A stretch of 15,328 nucleotides of DNA from JAYVIQ01 sp043770215 (GCA_043770215.1 JAYVIQ010000025.1:1-15328), one strand, 5' to 3'. Shown: positions 5,648 through 14,078, counted from the stretch's first letter. The notes: generated by a model from the letters alone, not told the origin. A program made the numbers and translations.

Positions 5648-7609
5648 TCAGCTATTTGCAGACATTTCTTCTTGAACTAGATTTTGAAAGTAGCTTATAA
5701 ATTGCTCTATAGTCATGGTTCCTAGATCCCCTTGACCTTGTCTTCTTACGCTTACTTTGCCTTCTTGCTCTTCTTTTTCACCCGCCACAAGCATGAAAGG
5801 GATTTTACCTACTTCTGCGTCTCTAATTTTCCTGCCTATTTTTTCATCTCTATGATCTACATTTCCATTTATCTCTGCTATGTCTAATGCTTGTTTTATT
5901 TTATCTGCATAGTCAGCAAATTTTTCAGAGATCGGTAATATAGCAATTTGCTCTGGAGATAACCAAAGCGGAAATTTACCTTCGCAATGTTCTATTAAAA
6001 TAGCAATAAACCTTTCTAAAGACCCAAATGGAGCTCTATGTAACATCACTGGCCTATGTTTTTGGTTATCGCTGCCTGTATATTCTAACTTAAATCTTTC
6101 TGGCAATTGATAATCTACTTGTATAGTTCCTAACTGCCATTGTCTACCTAGTGCATCTTTGACCATAAAATCCAATTTAGGACCATAAAAAGCTGCTTCA
6201 CCAAGCTCAGTAACTGTTTTTAGCCCTTTCTTTGCAGATGATCTTATGATAGCCCCTTCTGCTTTTTCCCAATCATCGTCTGTACCAAAATACTTGGTTT
6301 TATTTTCTGGATCTCTCAAAGAGATTTGTGCCGTGTAATTGTCAAAGCCAAATACTTTAAAAACATACATTACCAAATCAATAACTTTCTCAAATTCAAC
6401 TTCTACTTGATCAGGTCTACAAAAGATGTGTGCATCGTCTTGAGTAAATCCTCTAACACGAGTAAGGCCATGAAGTTCACCGCTTTGTTCATATCTGTAT
6501 ACTGTACCAAATTCTGCTAGACGTACTGGTAATTCTTTGTAAGACCTAGGCTTGCTTTTAAATATTTCGCAATGATGTGGGCAGTTCATTGGTTTCAATA
6601 AAAATGTTTCAGGCTCTTCTTGTCCTTCTTGGTGAGGGGCAAAAATGGGTTGAAAAGAGTCTTTTCCGTATTTTTCGTAATGCCCAGAGGTTATATATAA
6701 TTGTTTATTGGCAATATGAGGAGTAACAACAGGTTGATACCCTGCTTTTACTTGAGCTTTTCTTAAAAAAGATTCTAGTTTTTCTCTTAAGGCAGCACCT
6801 TTTGGCAACCAAAGAGGCAATCCCATACCTACTTTTTCTGAAAAAGTAAACAATTCTAATTCTTTGCCTAGTTTTCTGTGGTCACGTTTTTTTGCTTCTT
6901 CTAAAAGAGTTAAATAATCCTTTAATTCTTGTTGTTTTGGAAAAGAAACGGCGTAGACTCTTGTCATCATTTTACGCTTTTCATCACCTCTCCAATACGC
7001 TCCTGCTACATTCATTAGTTTTACTGCTTTTATAAAACTAGTATTAGGTATATGAGGACCTTTGCACAAATCTGTAAAATTTCCTTGTGTATAAAAGGTT
7101 ATTTCTCCATCAGAAAGGCCTTCTATAAGTTCTAGTTTATAATTATCCGCTTTTTCAGTAAAATACGTAATCGCTTCTGCCTTAGTTACTTCTTTTCTAA
7201 TAAATTCTGATTTGTTTCTTGCTAACTCAAGCATTTTCTGCTCTACTTTCTCAAAATCTTCATGAGACATAGATTTACCTTCTCCTAAATCTATATCATA
7301 ATAAAATCCTGTTTCTATAGCTGGACCTATTCCTAATTTCACGCCTGGGTAAATATCTTCTAGGGCTTCTGCTAATAAATGGGCAGAGGAGTGCCAGAAT
7401 GTTTGTTTACCAATAGGGTCATTCCAAGTTAAAAGTTGCACATTGGAATCTGTTGTAATTGGTCTGTTGCTTTCTACAATTGTACCATTTACTTTGGCAG
7501 CTAATACATTTCGAGCCAACCCTTCACTTATGCTTAGTGCTATTTGGTGGCTAGTGATTGGACTTTCGAATTGTTTTACAGATCCGTCTGGTAGAGTGAT
7601 GTTTATCAT
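5648..7609 (-). CDS. thrS: threonine--tRNA ligase
   Basis: The protein has 653 aa, compared with 642 in E. coli. An upstream in-frame TTG at 7642 would add 11 residues, but the ATG at 7609 begins exactly at the conserved TGS domain (MINITLPDGSVKQFE), so I chose it. The domains in order are: TGS (1-60); the editing domain with HSSAH (73-77) and CKGPH (182-186), which clears mischarged Ser-tRNA; the class II catalytic core, with zinc ligands expected at Cys343 in MNCPHH, His394 in DDAHIF and His524 in MLHRA, and motif 3 GSLERF (529-534); and the C-terminal anticodon-binding domain (about 550-640), including DEKIGRKIRDAE. All key residues are present, so the enzyme should be active. It is the first gene of the operon with infC, rpmI and rplT. 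Confidence 0.99.
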   Translation of the reverse strand: MINITLPDGSVKQFESPITSHQIALSISEGLARNVLAAKVNGTIVESNRPITTDSNVQLLTWNDPIGKQTFWHSSAHLLAEALEDIYPGVKLGIGPAIETGFYYDIDLGEGKSMSHEDFEKVEQKMLELARNKSEFIRKEVTKAEAITYFTEKADNYKLELIEGLSDGEITFYTQGNFTDLCKGPHIPNTSFIKAVKLMNVAGAYWRGDEKRKMMTRVYAVSFPKQQELKDYLTLLEEAKKRDHRKLGKELELFTFSEKVGMGLPLWLPKGAALREKLESFLRKAQVKAGYQPVVTPHIANKQLYITSGHYEKYGKDSFQPIFAPHQEGQEEPETFLLKPMNCPHHCEIFKSKPRSYKELPVRLAEFGTVYRYEQSGELHGLTRVRGFTQDDAHIFCRPDQVEVEFEKVIDLVMYVFKVFGFDNYTAQISLRDPENKTKYFGTDDDWEKAEGAIIRSSAKKGLKTVTELGEAAFYGPKLDFMVKDALGRQWQLGTIQVDYQLPERFKLEYTGSDNQKHRPVMLHRAPFGSLERFIAILIEHCEGKFPLWLSPEQIAILPISEKFADYADKIKQALDIAEINGNVDHRDEKIGRKIRDAEVGKIPFMLVAGEKEEQEGKVSVRRQGQGDLGTMTIEQFISYFQNLVQEEMSANS

Positions 7610-7657
7610 TAATATAAATAATTTTAGCCTTGATACAACCAAGGGTGTATGTTATCA

Positions 7658-7688
7658 CAAAAGTAAACAAAGGAATGCTAGCCTACAA
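7658..7688 (-). promoter_or_regulatory. candidate promoter for the thrS operon
   Basis: On the minus strand TTG (7688-7686), a 20-base spacer and TACTTTTG (7665-7658) match the Bacteroidota TTG-N19/20-TAnnTTTG promoter pattern, with a perfect -7 element. Transcription would begin near 7651, leaving a leader of about 40 bases before the ATG at 7609. No T-box-like leader is visible. Confidence 0.5.
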
Positions 7689-7784
7689 GATAAAAAAAAG
7701 CAATTTACAATGTTGTTTTCAAATTTATGTGCTGCTGTATTCTAGTGGCATTAAGAAATGAATTGTTCTTTTCTTTTTTGTTTT

Positions 7785-7814
7785 AAAACCTCTGAATAGT
7801 ATTTATTTTAGAGG
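7785..7814 (-). terminator. probable terminator after the LRR-protein gene
   Basis: Directly after the stop codon at 7819-7817 the minus strand reads CCTCT, then AATA, a short loop, TATT, and AGAGG followed by TTTT. The two stems are separated by small bulges (AA and C). A short T run and a second T/A-rich tract follow. It is placed correctly to end the sigma/anti-sigma/LRR operon, but the interrupted stem makes it weaker than the rplT terminator. Confidence 0.45.
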
Positions 7815-7816
7815 AG

Positions 7817-9415
7817 TTATCTTATAATTGTGATTTGAATCACTTTTTTTCCATCTATAACAATTGCATACAGCCCAGTTTCTGCTGGCTCACCATTAGA
7901 TTTAGACCCATCCCAGGTATAAGGAGCGGTAAATGAATTAATAAGGTTCCTCCCTGAATCATAAACTTTCACATCTCCTGCTTCTTCTACAAAATAAGTA
8001 TCTGTAATTCCGTCTTGGTTGGGAGATAATACTGGATCGCAGTTTTTTATTCTGTCTAATACAAATTGGTAACTTACAGTGCAATTTTTTGCATCACGTA
8101 GAGCAAGCACAATTTTTCCAGAGGGTATGTTTTGTATGTTTGTTTCTGTGCTTACTTTGTTAAAATTTGTAGATGAAATGGAGTATTCATAGGGTTTTGT
8201 ACCTCCAATTACCAAGAAGTTATCTAAATTTATTTCATAGGCTTCTTTACAGCCATTGTTTACAATCTCTAGTGATGGGTGTACAATTCTTAAACAAGAA
8301 TCTACAATTAGATTAAAAGGGTTAGAATACAAAACTAGGTCAGGATATTCAGCGTTATTTATTTTTAGAGAATACTGACCAGCATTATTAAATTGCACCT
8401 CTTGTATTAAAAAAGTGTTATGGCTACTACTGTCTAAAAAAGCATTTTCTTTTTGCCAGGTGTACTTGTTTGTTTTGATGATTTTGTCAAAAGAAACAGA
8501 AAAAGTTACCTTATTTTTTTCTGTGGTATTAAAACTTGGCATATTAAATTTGTTTTGAGGTGCATAAGCAAATGATGCAATTCTTGATGCGGATAGCGGG
8601 TACAAATCTTCAAATGTGAGGTAATTTCCAAAAACAGTTAACCTATTAAGGTTAGGTTTATTACTTAAATTAGGCAACTTTTCTAAATTGTTGTTGTATA
8701 ATTCACATGTCTCTAAATTTGTTAGGCTATCTATTGAAGAGAGATCTTCTAGATTATTTCCCCAAACAAACAAGTGTTCTAATTTGTGAAGTTTCTCTAA
8801 ACCTATAAGGGTATCTATACCCGTGCTATGCAAGTGCAGTTGTGTAAGTTGTGTTAGCAAACCATAATTGTAATTCGTTTTAAGAGGATTAAAACCTACA
8901 TCTAAAATCTTTATTTTAGGATGCATATTGAAGTCAAAAAGGTGATTTAACTTGTTTTTATTGATGTATAATTTTTCTAATTTGTCACATTTTTGAAAAT
9001 TAGGAATTTGCTCAAAAACATTACCAATAAGCTGTATTACAATTAATTCAGTTAAATTTCCTAATTGAGAAATTTGAGCCAATTTATTGTTGTTGGCAAA
9101 TAAATACTTTAGTTTCTTAAGTTCACCAAGATCTTGAATTTCAGTCAAATTATTTGAACTAACATTTAATATAGTGATGCCTTTGAAATATCGTAATCCG
9201 TCTAAATCCATTATTTTAGATTGAGCTAGGTTTAATGGGCGAACAAATTTTGAAGCTTCAATTGTATCTAACAATCCTGCTTTTATTACTTTAGGATATT
9301 TTTTTATCAAGACATTTCTGAAATTAGTGTCTGGAAGTTCAAAAGTTTGACTATTTAGATTTTGTGTTAAGAAAAATAAACCCAAAATAATATATATAAA
9401 CGCTCTCTGTTTCAT
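7817..9415 (-). CDS. secreted leucine-rich-repeat protein with SprB-like domain and T9SS type-B-like C-terminal domain
   Basis: The protein has 532 aa. It begins with a signal peptide (about 1-23, ending LNSQ) and a leucine-rich-repeat domain of about nine repeats (55-275) of the 22-residue LxxLxxLxLxxNxL type, as in internalin/SDS22-like ligand-binding solenoids. An Ig-like segment follows (about 300-370), with an NAGQYSL strand. Next is a SprB-repeat-like domain (about 374-459) with GGTKPYEYSI and four cysteines (374, 389, 445, 459). The tail (460-532) has SPNQDGITDTYF, TWDGS and GLYAIVIDGK. This tail resembles the gliding-motility/T9SS type B C-terminal domain, so the protein is probably exported across the outer membrane or held at the surface. 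Its ATG overlaps the stop of the membrane protein gene upstream by one base (TAATG), implying translational coupling. The tail is homologous to that of its neighbour. The ligand is unknown. Confidence 0.88.
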   Translation of the reverse strand: MKQRAFIYIILGLFFLTQNLNSQTFELPDTNFRNVLIKKYPKVIKAGLLDTIEASKFVRPLNLAQSKIMDLDGLRYFKGITILNVSSNNLTEIQDLGELKKLKYLFANNNKLAQISQLGNLTELIVIQLIGNVFEQIPNFQKCDKLEKLYINKNKLNHLFDFNMHPKIKILDVGFNPLKTNYNYGLLTQLTQLHLHSTGIDTLIGLEKLHKLEHLFVWGNNLEDLSSIDSLTNLETCELYNNNLEKLPNLSNKPNLNRLTVFGNYLTFEDLYPLSASRIASFAYAPQNKFNMPSFNTTEKNKVTFSVSFDKIIKTNKYTWQKENAFLDSSSHNTFLIQEVQFNNAGQYSLKINNAEYPDLVLYSNPFNLIVDSCLRIVHPSLEIVNNGCKEAYEINLDNFLVIGGTKPYEYSISSTNFNKVSTETNIQNIPSGKIVLALRDAKNCTVSYQFVLDRIKNCDPVLSPNQDGITDTYFVEEAGDVKVYDSGRNLINSFTAPYTWDGSKSNGEPAETGLYAIVIDGKKVIQITIIR

Positions 9416-10524
9416 TAATTTCTAATTATTGTGAGTTGGATAAATTCTTTTCTACCATCGTTGTAATCTATTATGGCTTGATAAAGCCCCATAGGTAAAT
9501 CCACTTGTGCATTATCTTTACCGTCCCATTCTATATTGTTTGTACCAAAGATACCACTTTTTACTACTTGTCTTTTATCATCAAAAATAGAATAGGTGCC
9601 ATTTTCCTCATCGGAGAAGTTTATGTTCCAAGTTTCATTGTTATTGGGATTGAAACTATAATTTTTATTTAATTGGCACCATTTAGAACCTACGTAAATT
9701 TCTTTTTCGTAAACACAGGCTGTGTTTTGATCAGTTATTTTAACAGTATAACTACCACTTTCTAAATAATCAAATCTGCCACTTTTGGTAGATTTATTCA
9801 AATCAATTATTTCATACAAAATAGTAGAAGGTGTTTGTGATTTAATTTCTATTTTTCCATCAGATTCATTTTTACAGCTATTTGTTGTTTTTATGACAAA
9901 TAAATTGTCGCATATAGGTACTATTTTTTCTTTTTCAAATATTTGTACAGGCTCGTTTTTTATTTGACCATCTACTGTAGACACTTTTGTATCAAAGTTG
10001 TTTGGAGGTGCATTTTGATTAAGGATTACATTCTCAGCTATATTTATCTTTTTATCTTTAACAAATGGCAAAACTAATGACTTTGTTTTAGGGGTTATAG
10101 TGTTGTGTTTTTCAGAGATAGGATTTATTACCTTTTGGTTCCCAACATTATTTACTTTTTTTAAAGCTGGTTGATATTTCGTTTCGACCCTCAAATTATC
10201 AACTGTTTTATTTGATTCTTTTGTGTAAAGCAGTAATACCCCTAAAATTGAAACAGATAAAATACCCGCCGCTAAATAGGTCATGGTTTTAAATGAGCTC
10301 TTTGTTGTATGTTTTATATTTTTTAAATCATTCCCAATTTGATCGCTTAAATTAGCCAATCCAACAAAATGAAGTGCATTATTTACTCTTATCTGCTGAT
10401 CTACTTCTTCTTTCAAATTATCATTTACAGACAATTCTTGCTCAAATATCACTTTACTTGTAGGATCTAAAGTTCCATTTAAATAATTCTCTATTCTTTC
10501 AAATTGTGCTTGTTCTACTTTCAT
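9415..10524 (-). CDS. probable anti-sigma factor: single-pass membrane protein with SprB-like and T9SS-like C-terminal domains
   Basis: The protein has 369 aa. The acidic N-terminal part (1-80; FERIENYLNGTLDPTSKVIF at 8-27) looks like the short helical cytoplasmic segment of Bacteroidota anti-sigma factors. One transmembrane helix follows (about 81-100), preceded by lysines that keep the N-terminus inside. A low-complexity, Asn/Lys-rich linker (101-200) reaches into the periplasm. A SprB-like beta domain carries four cysteines (205, 217, 270, 283). The last segment (286-369) has EWDGKDN and GLYQAIIDY and ends FIQLTIIRN, matching the tail of the LRR protein (which ends VIQITIIR). The gene overlaps the sigma-factor gene by four bases (ATGA), the layout typical of sigma/anti-sigma pairs. 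The anti-sigma role is inferred from position and topology, as the N-terminus alone is not diagnostic. A type-B-like sorting tail on an inner-membrane-anchored protein is unusual. Confidence 0.72.
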   Translation of the reverse strand: MKVEQAQFERIENYLNGTLDPTSKVIFEQELSVNDNLKEEVDQQIRVNNALHFVGLANLSDQIGNDLKNIKHTTKSSFKTMTYLAAGILSVSILGVLLLYTKESNKTVDNLRVETKYQPALKKVNNVGNQKVINPISEKHNTITPKTKSLVLPFVKDKKINIAENVILNQNAPPNNFDTKVSTVDGQIKNEPVQIFEKEKIVPICDNLFVIKTTNSCKNESDGKIEIKSQTPSTILYEIIDLNKSTKSGRFDYLESGSYTVKITDQNTACVYEKEIYVGSKWCQLNKNYSFNPNNNETWNINFSDEENGTYSIFDDKRQVVKSGIFGTNNIEWDGKDNAQVDLPMGLYQAIIDYNDGRKEFIQLTIIRN

Positions 10525-11096
10525 GGTCTTAGTGCACTTAGTGCATTTTTATCTTCGTGTAATAATTTAGAAAAATACTGCTTACATCTGTAATGCTGAC
10601 TTTTTGCAACATTTTCATGTTTAAGACCCATAATGTCTTTTATTTCTTTCATGCTTTTTTTCTCAAAAAGAACAAGTTGAAGCAGTTGCCTGCAGTTCTC
10701 CTCAAGCTTATCAAATATGTTTTTAAAAATTGTCAATTTTTCTGCTTGAATAATTTCGCCAAGTGCATTATGTTCAATTTGGTGTTCAATTTTTTCTACT
10801 TCTACAGAAGTGTTTAACTTTTTATTTTTTCTTACTTTATCTATCCAGGCATTCCTTGCAACACCAAACAAAAAAGCATCTAATTCGTACTTGGGATTGT
10901 ATTTGTTTGTTTTTACGTAATGAAAAAGAACAAGTAGAGCATCATGAAAAACATCATTTGCATCATCTATTGTCCCTGAGTTCTTTAAGATATAACCCCT
11001 TACTTTTTTCAATGGATCTTTGTACAAATAGTTTAATGCTTTTTGATTGCTTCCACTTAAAATACAGTCAATTATTTCTTGATCTTTTTTATTCAC
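10521..11096 (-). CDS. ECF-type RNA polymerase sigma factor
   Basis: The protein has 191 aa, the size of an ECF sigma factor. Region 2 is recognisable in DDANDVFHDALLVLFHYV (44-61) and AFLFGVARNAWIDKVRK (74-90), the core-binding and -10-recognition helices. Region 4 occupies about 128-180 (LEENCRQLL, then SMKEIKDIMGLKHENVAKSQ as the helix-turn-helix, then RCKQYFSKLL). There is no region 1 or 3, as expected. It should direct polymerase to a small regulon when released by its anti-sigma partner, encoded next in the operon with a 4-base overlap. The start is a GTG at 11096, with no ATG in the first 140 codons. The 114-bp space to the divergent porP-like gene must hold the promoters of both; I could not find a clear one for this gene. 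Confidence 0.93.
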   Translation of the reverse strand: MNKKDQEIIDCILSGSNQKALNYLYKDPLKKVRGYILKNSGTIDDANDVFHDALLVLFHYVKTNKYNPKYELDAFLFGVARNAWIDKVRKNKKLNTSVEVEKIEHQIEHNALGEIIQAEKLTIFKNIFDKLEENCRQLLQLVLFEKKSMKEIKDIMGLKHENVAKSQHYRCKQYFSKLLHEDKNALSALRP

Positions 11097-11161
11097 TGTA
11101 AAATCTACGTTTTATTTAAAAAAAAGTAAACAAATAAATGCTTCTTTAATTTGTTTTCCAA

Positions 11162-11192
11162 TTGAAATATCTAAAAAAAAAAGTTATATTTA
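11162..11192 (+). promoter_or_regulatory. candidate promoter for the PorP/SprF-like gene
   Basis: On the plus strand TTG (11162-11164), a 20-base A-rich spacer and TATATTTA (11185-11192) approximate the Bacteroidota TTG-N20-TAnnTTTG promoter. Transcription would start near 11198, leaving a leader of only about a dozen bases before the TTG at 11211. The region is shared with the divergent sigma-factor gene, so a target site of that sigma factor could also lie here. Confidence 0.35.
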
Positions 11193-11210
11193 GAAATTGA
11201 CATAAATATT

Positions 11211-12113
11211 TTGAGAAGCGTAAACGCATTTTTAACAAAAATAAATACTATCCACTTAATTTTATTTTTGGTAGTTGGTCAGAATATTATTTCTTTTTCA
11301 CAGCTCAATATTTCTACTTTTGAGGAGTTTACCCAAATTAGAAATAACCCATACCTAATAAACCCTGCATCTAGTGATACTAGTTATAGGTTGAAATGCT
11401 CTGCAAACCTTTTGCAAGACTTGGGTTTTTTTAAAGGTGTGTACAAAAGTTATTTGGATGTAGACAAGCGGTTACGTTCCAAAAGTAAATTGCAAAACAA
11501 CTGGATAGGCTTTCAGTTTACAAACTCAACTTATGGAGAATATATTCATAAAAATAGATTTAGTCTACGGTACTCTTGGTCTACACCTCTGAATTACAAT
11601 CTGCTTTTAAGTACTGGGGCCAGCTTGGGAGTTGTGAATTTTGCTTTTTTAACTTCCCAAGGCGGTGGAGGAGACTCAGATTTTGACATGGATGGTTCAT
11701 TAGGCATCCGTCTCATTTCCAAAAAAGGCCAACTAGGCATATCTTCTCAGCATATTTTTAATTCTGAAATACCCCCTTTAAACGATTCTTACAAATCTCC
11801 TCGCTTATTTTTGGCTGAATACTTTAGGAATTATTCTATTTCAATGGACTTAAATCTAAGGGGTGCTCTTATAGCTCAATATTCAGAATTAAAAGAAAAA
11901 TATGCCTCATTTGCTATGGATTTGGATTGGAAAAAAATATATTCTGTTGGATACACATACCATAGTATGCATAGAAGCAGTTTCCAGGCTGGCTTATTGT
12001 GCTTTTCTTACAACCAACTTGATTTTTCTACACAGTTTGTTTACTCTATTTATCATATAAACGGCAGAAATTCTAGTGATGCCTTAGAAATATACATATC
12101 GGTTTTTTATTAA
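11211..12113 (+). CDS. PorP/SprF-family type IX secretion outer-membrane protein
   Basis: The protein has 300 aa, in the range of PorP/SprF proteins (about 290-340). A signal peptide ends near residue 31 (ISFSQ). The mature protein begins with the family hallmark, here NNPYLINPASSDTSY (45-59; usual form 'NPxxxNPAxxG'). Strand-forming segments follow, with NNWIGFQF (96-103), a glycine-rich loop with a DxDxDG-like acidic stretch (GGGGDSDFDMDG, 151-162) and a terminal aromatic residue typical of outer-membrane beta-barrels. Family members serve as outer-membrane partners for T9SS substrates with type B C-terminal domains. The neighbours across the divergent promoter carry just such tails, which supports a functional link. 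The first possible start is TTG at 11211; no ATG exists upstream in frame or within the signal peptide. It is convergent with comEC (66 bp between stops). Confidence 0.85.
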   Translation: MRSVNAFLTKINTIHLILFLVVGQNIISFSQLNISTFEEFTQIRNNPYLINPASSDTSYRLKCSANLLQDLGFFKGVYKSYLDVDKRLRSKSKLQNNWIGFQFTNSTYGEYIHKNRFSLRYSWSTPLNYNLLLSTGASLGVVNFAFLTSQGGGGDSDFDMDGSLGIRLISKKGQLGISSQHIFNSEIPPLNDSYKSPRLFLAEYFRNYSISMDLNLRGALIAQYSELKEKYASFAMDLDWKKIYSVGYTYHSMHRSSFQAGLLCFSYNQLDFSTQFVYSIYHINGRNSSDALEIYISVFY

Positions 12114-12179
12114 GTTTTTTTTTGATAATCAACCAAATAGATTTTTAAACCGAAAAAATAACTAAAACCAATCTAAAAA

Positions 12180-14063
12180 CTAGTACACAAATTTAGATTT
12201 AGTGGACTCTGATGAAAAAAATAATTCATCGTTATCATATACATCAAATCCTTTTAGATTATACTTTACAGATAAATAATTGGCAAATTCAGTTTTATAA
12301 CCCTTTGAATTGTTAGCGTTTTTAGACAAAATAAACTCTTTTTTTATCAAAGGATAAGATAAATTATTGTGGCTAAAACAAGAAATATTATGTTTTGCCC
12401 AGTAAGCGTCCATAGCTACTTCTAGATCTTGAAGTTTTAATTTGCTTTTGTTGTAATACAGAAAGGTGCTTTTGCCATATACTTCTTCTAACACAAGTTG
12501 ATTTTTTACTTTGTGAAAAGCAAAATACTTTTGATGTTTGTAATGAAAATGACGTTCTAAGCTTATGCCCAAACTACAAAATAAAAAAAATGAAGCCATA
12601 TAAAAATGAATTCTCTTTTTTGAGATTGTAAACCAATAGATACTTAAAACTGCCATAATCAATAAAAAAACATGTGTTTTTGTGAAGTAAATGCCTTTTA
12701 TTTTGCTGAAAGCAAACTCACTTGTTATAAATGAGCTTTTATTAACTACAAAACAAAGCCATTCTGCACATGTTGCAAAAAAATCTCCTACCCCATAAAA
12801 ATGTCCTAGTACTGCGGCAAAAGAACCTGCCACCAAAACAAAATCTACTAAAAACACCACCAATACATTTAAAAACAAAAAATACGTTGGGAACTGATGA
12901 AAATAATATAAAACAAAAGGGGTAGTAGTTAATTGGGCGGCAATAGACAGCGCCATCATAGACCAAAGCCAGCGTAAAAAAAAGTTTTTAGGTTTTATCC
13001 AACCTTCTATTGGTTTAAAAAATAAGAGTATCCCAAGTACCGCTGTTACAGATAATTGAAACCCACTATCAAATAAAAATTCTGGTTTTACTATTAAAAT
13101 CAAAAAACAAGAAGCAAAAAGTGTATTTAAAGCACGTGTATTTTTATCAAAAACATGAGCCACTCCAAAAATTCCAAACATAACTGCGGCCCGTATTACA
13201 GATTGAGAAAGACCTGTGAGGCATGAATAAAATATCAAAACCCCTAGCAACAAAAATAACCTTATCAGTTTATTTTTGATTCTTTTGGCAAAAAACAAAA
13301 CAGCAAAGAAAACCAATGCTACATGCAACCCACTTATAGACAGCACATGAAAAACTCCTGCAGTTACATATTTTTGTTTTACCTCTAGATCTAAATCATC
13401 TCTATCTCCTACTACAAGTGCTTTTATTACAGCTCTTTCATCATTATCCTCCATCAAATGATTTAAGTTGGTTTCTAACCTATCTCTTATCTTTTGTACC
13501 CAAAAAACAATACTTTTCTTTTCTCCTAGATGCAAAATCTGATTTGGTTCTAATTTCATTTGTGCCAAAACCCCTTTGTTCCTGTTATACTCTTCAAAAT
13601 CAAATTGCTCTGGTATAGTAGGTTTTCTAAAAGGGTTTAACACACCCTCCAGCAACAATACCTGACCCACTTTATATTCTTTATTTTTTGCTGTAGTTAA
13701 AAATATACTCTTGTGAATGATGGTTTTTAAATCACATGTTTCTACATATACTAAAATTCTGAAATCATTTTCCCACTCTTTCACTTCTTGTACCTCTACT
13801 TTTGCAAAAATACGCTTACCATAGATAGTATTTAAATTGGTATTTTGGTTTCTGAGCAAATCTTTGCTTAACAAACATCCTAAACCAAAAGAGAGAACAA
13901 GGCTTAAATACAAATGAACTTGCGCTTGTTTTTTATATGTCAAAAAAATAAAAAGTGTGGGTGGTAAAAAAAACCAAAACCAAGGCAAAAAATGACCGAA
14001 AAAAATCCCTAAAGCTAAAAAAACAGTTAAAAAAACAAATGGGTTTTTAGAAAATGTTTCCAT
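12180..14063 (-). CDS. ComEC/Rec2-family DNA-uptake membrane channel (no MBL domain)
   Basis: The protein has 627 aa from the ATG at 14063; a TTG one codon upstream is less likely. The N-terminal part has three hydrophobic segments and then a soluble OB-fold-like region (about 75-185, DUF4131 type). The Competence domain follows, with the motifs ALVVGDRDDL (215-224), AGVFHVLSISGLHVAL (235-250), TGLSQSVIRAAVMFGIFG (283-300) and FDSGFQLSVTAVLGIL (331-346) in numbering from that ATG. Several further membrane spans run to about 505. In naturally competent bacteria ComEC carries single-stranded DNA across the inner membrane. The C-terminal metallo-beta-lactamase (putative nuclease) domain of longer homologues is absent, as is common in Bacteroidota; about 120 soluble residues of unknown fold take its place. 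It starts 15 bp after the M43 protease gene, so co-transcription is possible. Confidence 0.93.
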   Translation of the reverse strand: METFSKNPFVFLTVFLALGIFFGHFLPWFWFFLPPTLFIFLTYKKQAQVHLYLSLVLSFGLGCLLSKDLLRNQNTNLNTIYGKRIFAKVEVQEVKEWENDFRILVYVETCDLKTIIHKSIFLTTAKNKEYKVGQVLLLEGVLNPFRKPTIPEQFDFEEYNRNKGVLAQMKLEPNQILHLGEKKSIVFWVQKIRDRLETNLNHLMEDNDERAVIKALVVGDRDDLDLEVKQKYVTAGVFHVLSISGLHVALVFFAVLFFAKRIKNKLIRLFLLLGVLIFYSCLTGLSQSVIRAAVMFGIFGVAHVFDKNTRALNTLFASCFLILIVKPEFLFDSGFQLSVTAVLGILLFFKPIEGWIKPKNFFLRWLWSMMALSIAAQLTTTPFVLYYFHQFPTYFLFLNVLVVFLVDFVLVAGSFAAVLGHFYGVGDFFATCAEWLCFVVNKSSFITSEFAFSKIKGIYFTKTHVFLLIMAVLSIYWFTISKKRIHFYMASFFLFCSLGISLERHFHYKHQKYFAFHKVKNQLVLEEVYGKSTFLYYNKSKLKLQDLEVAMDAYWAKHNISCFSHNNLSYPLIKKEFILSKNANNSKGYKTEFANYLSVKYNLKGFDVYDNDELFFSSESTKSKFVY

Positions 14064-14078
14064 CAATAGAGCAGATAA

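Noticed and set aside
7610..7642. TTG start giving an 11-residue N-terminal extension of ThrRS
   Set aside because: The conserved TGS domain begins at the ATG at 7609, and the extension resembles nothing in the family.
12114..12179. Bidirectional terminator between the porP-like and comEC stop codons
   Set aside because: Only AGATT/AATCT with a loop of about 26 bases was found; the region is T/A-rich but has no convincing stem.
12742..12966. Second minus-strand frame of 74 codons inside comEC
   Set aside because: It overlaps the ComEC membrane region in another frame, has odd Cys/Phe-rich composition and no recognisable domain.
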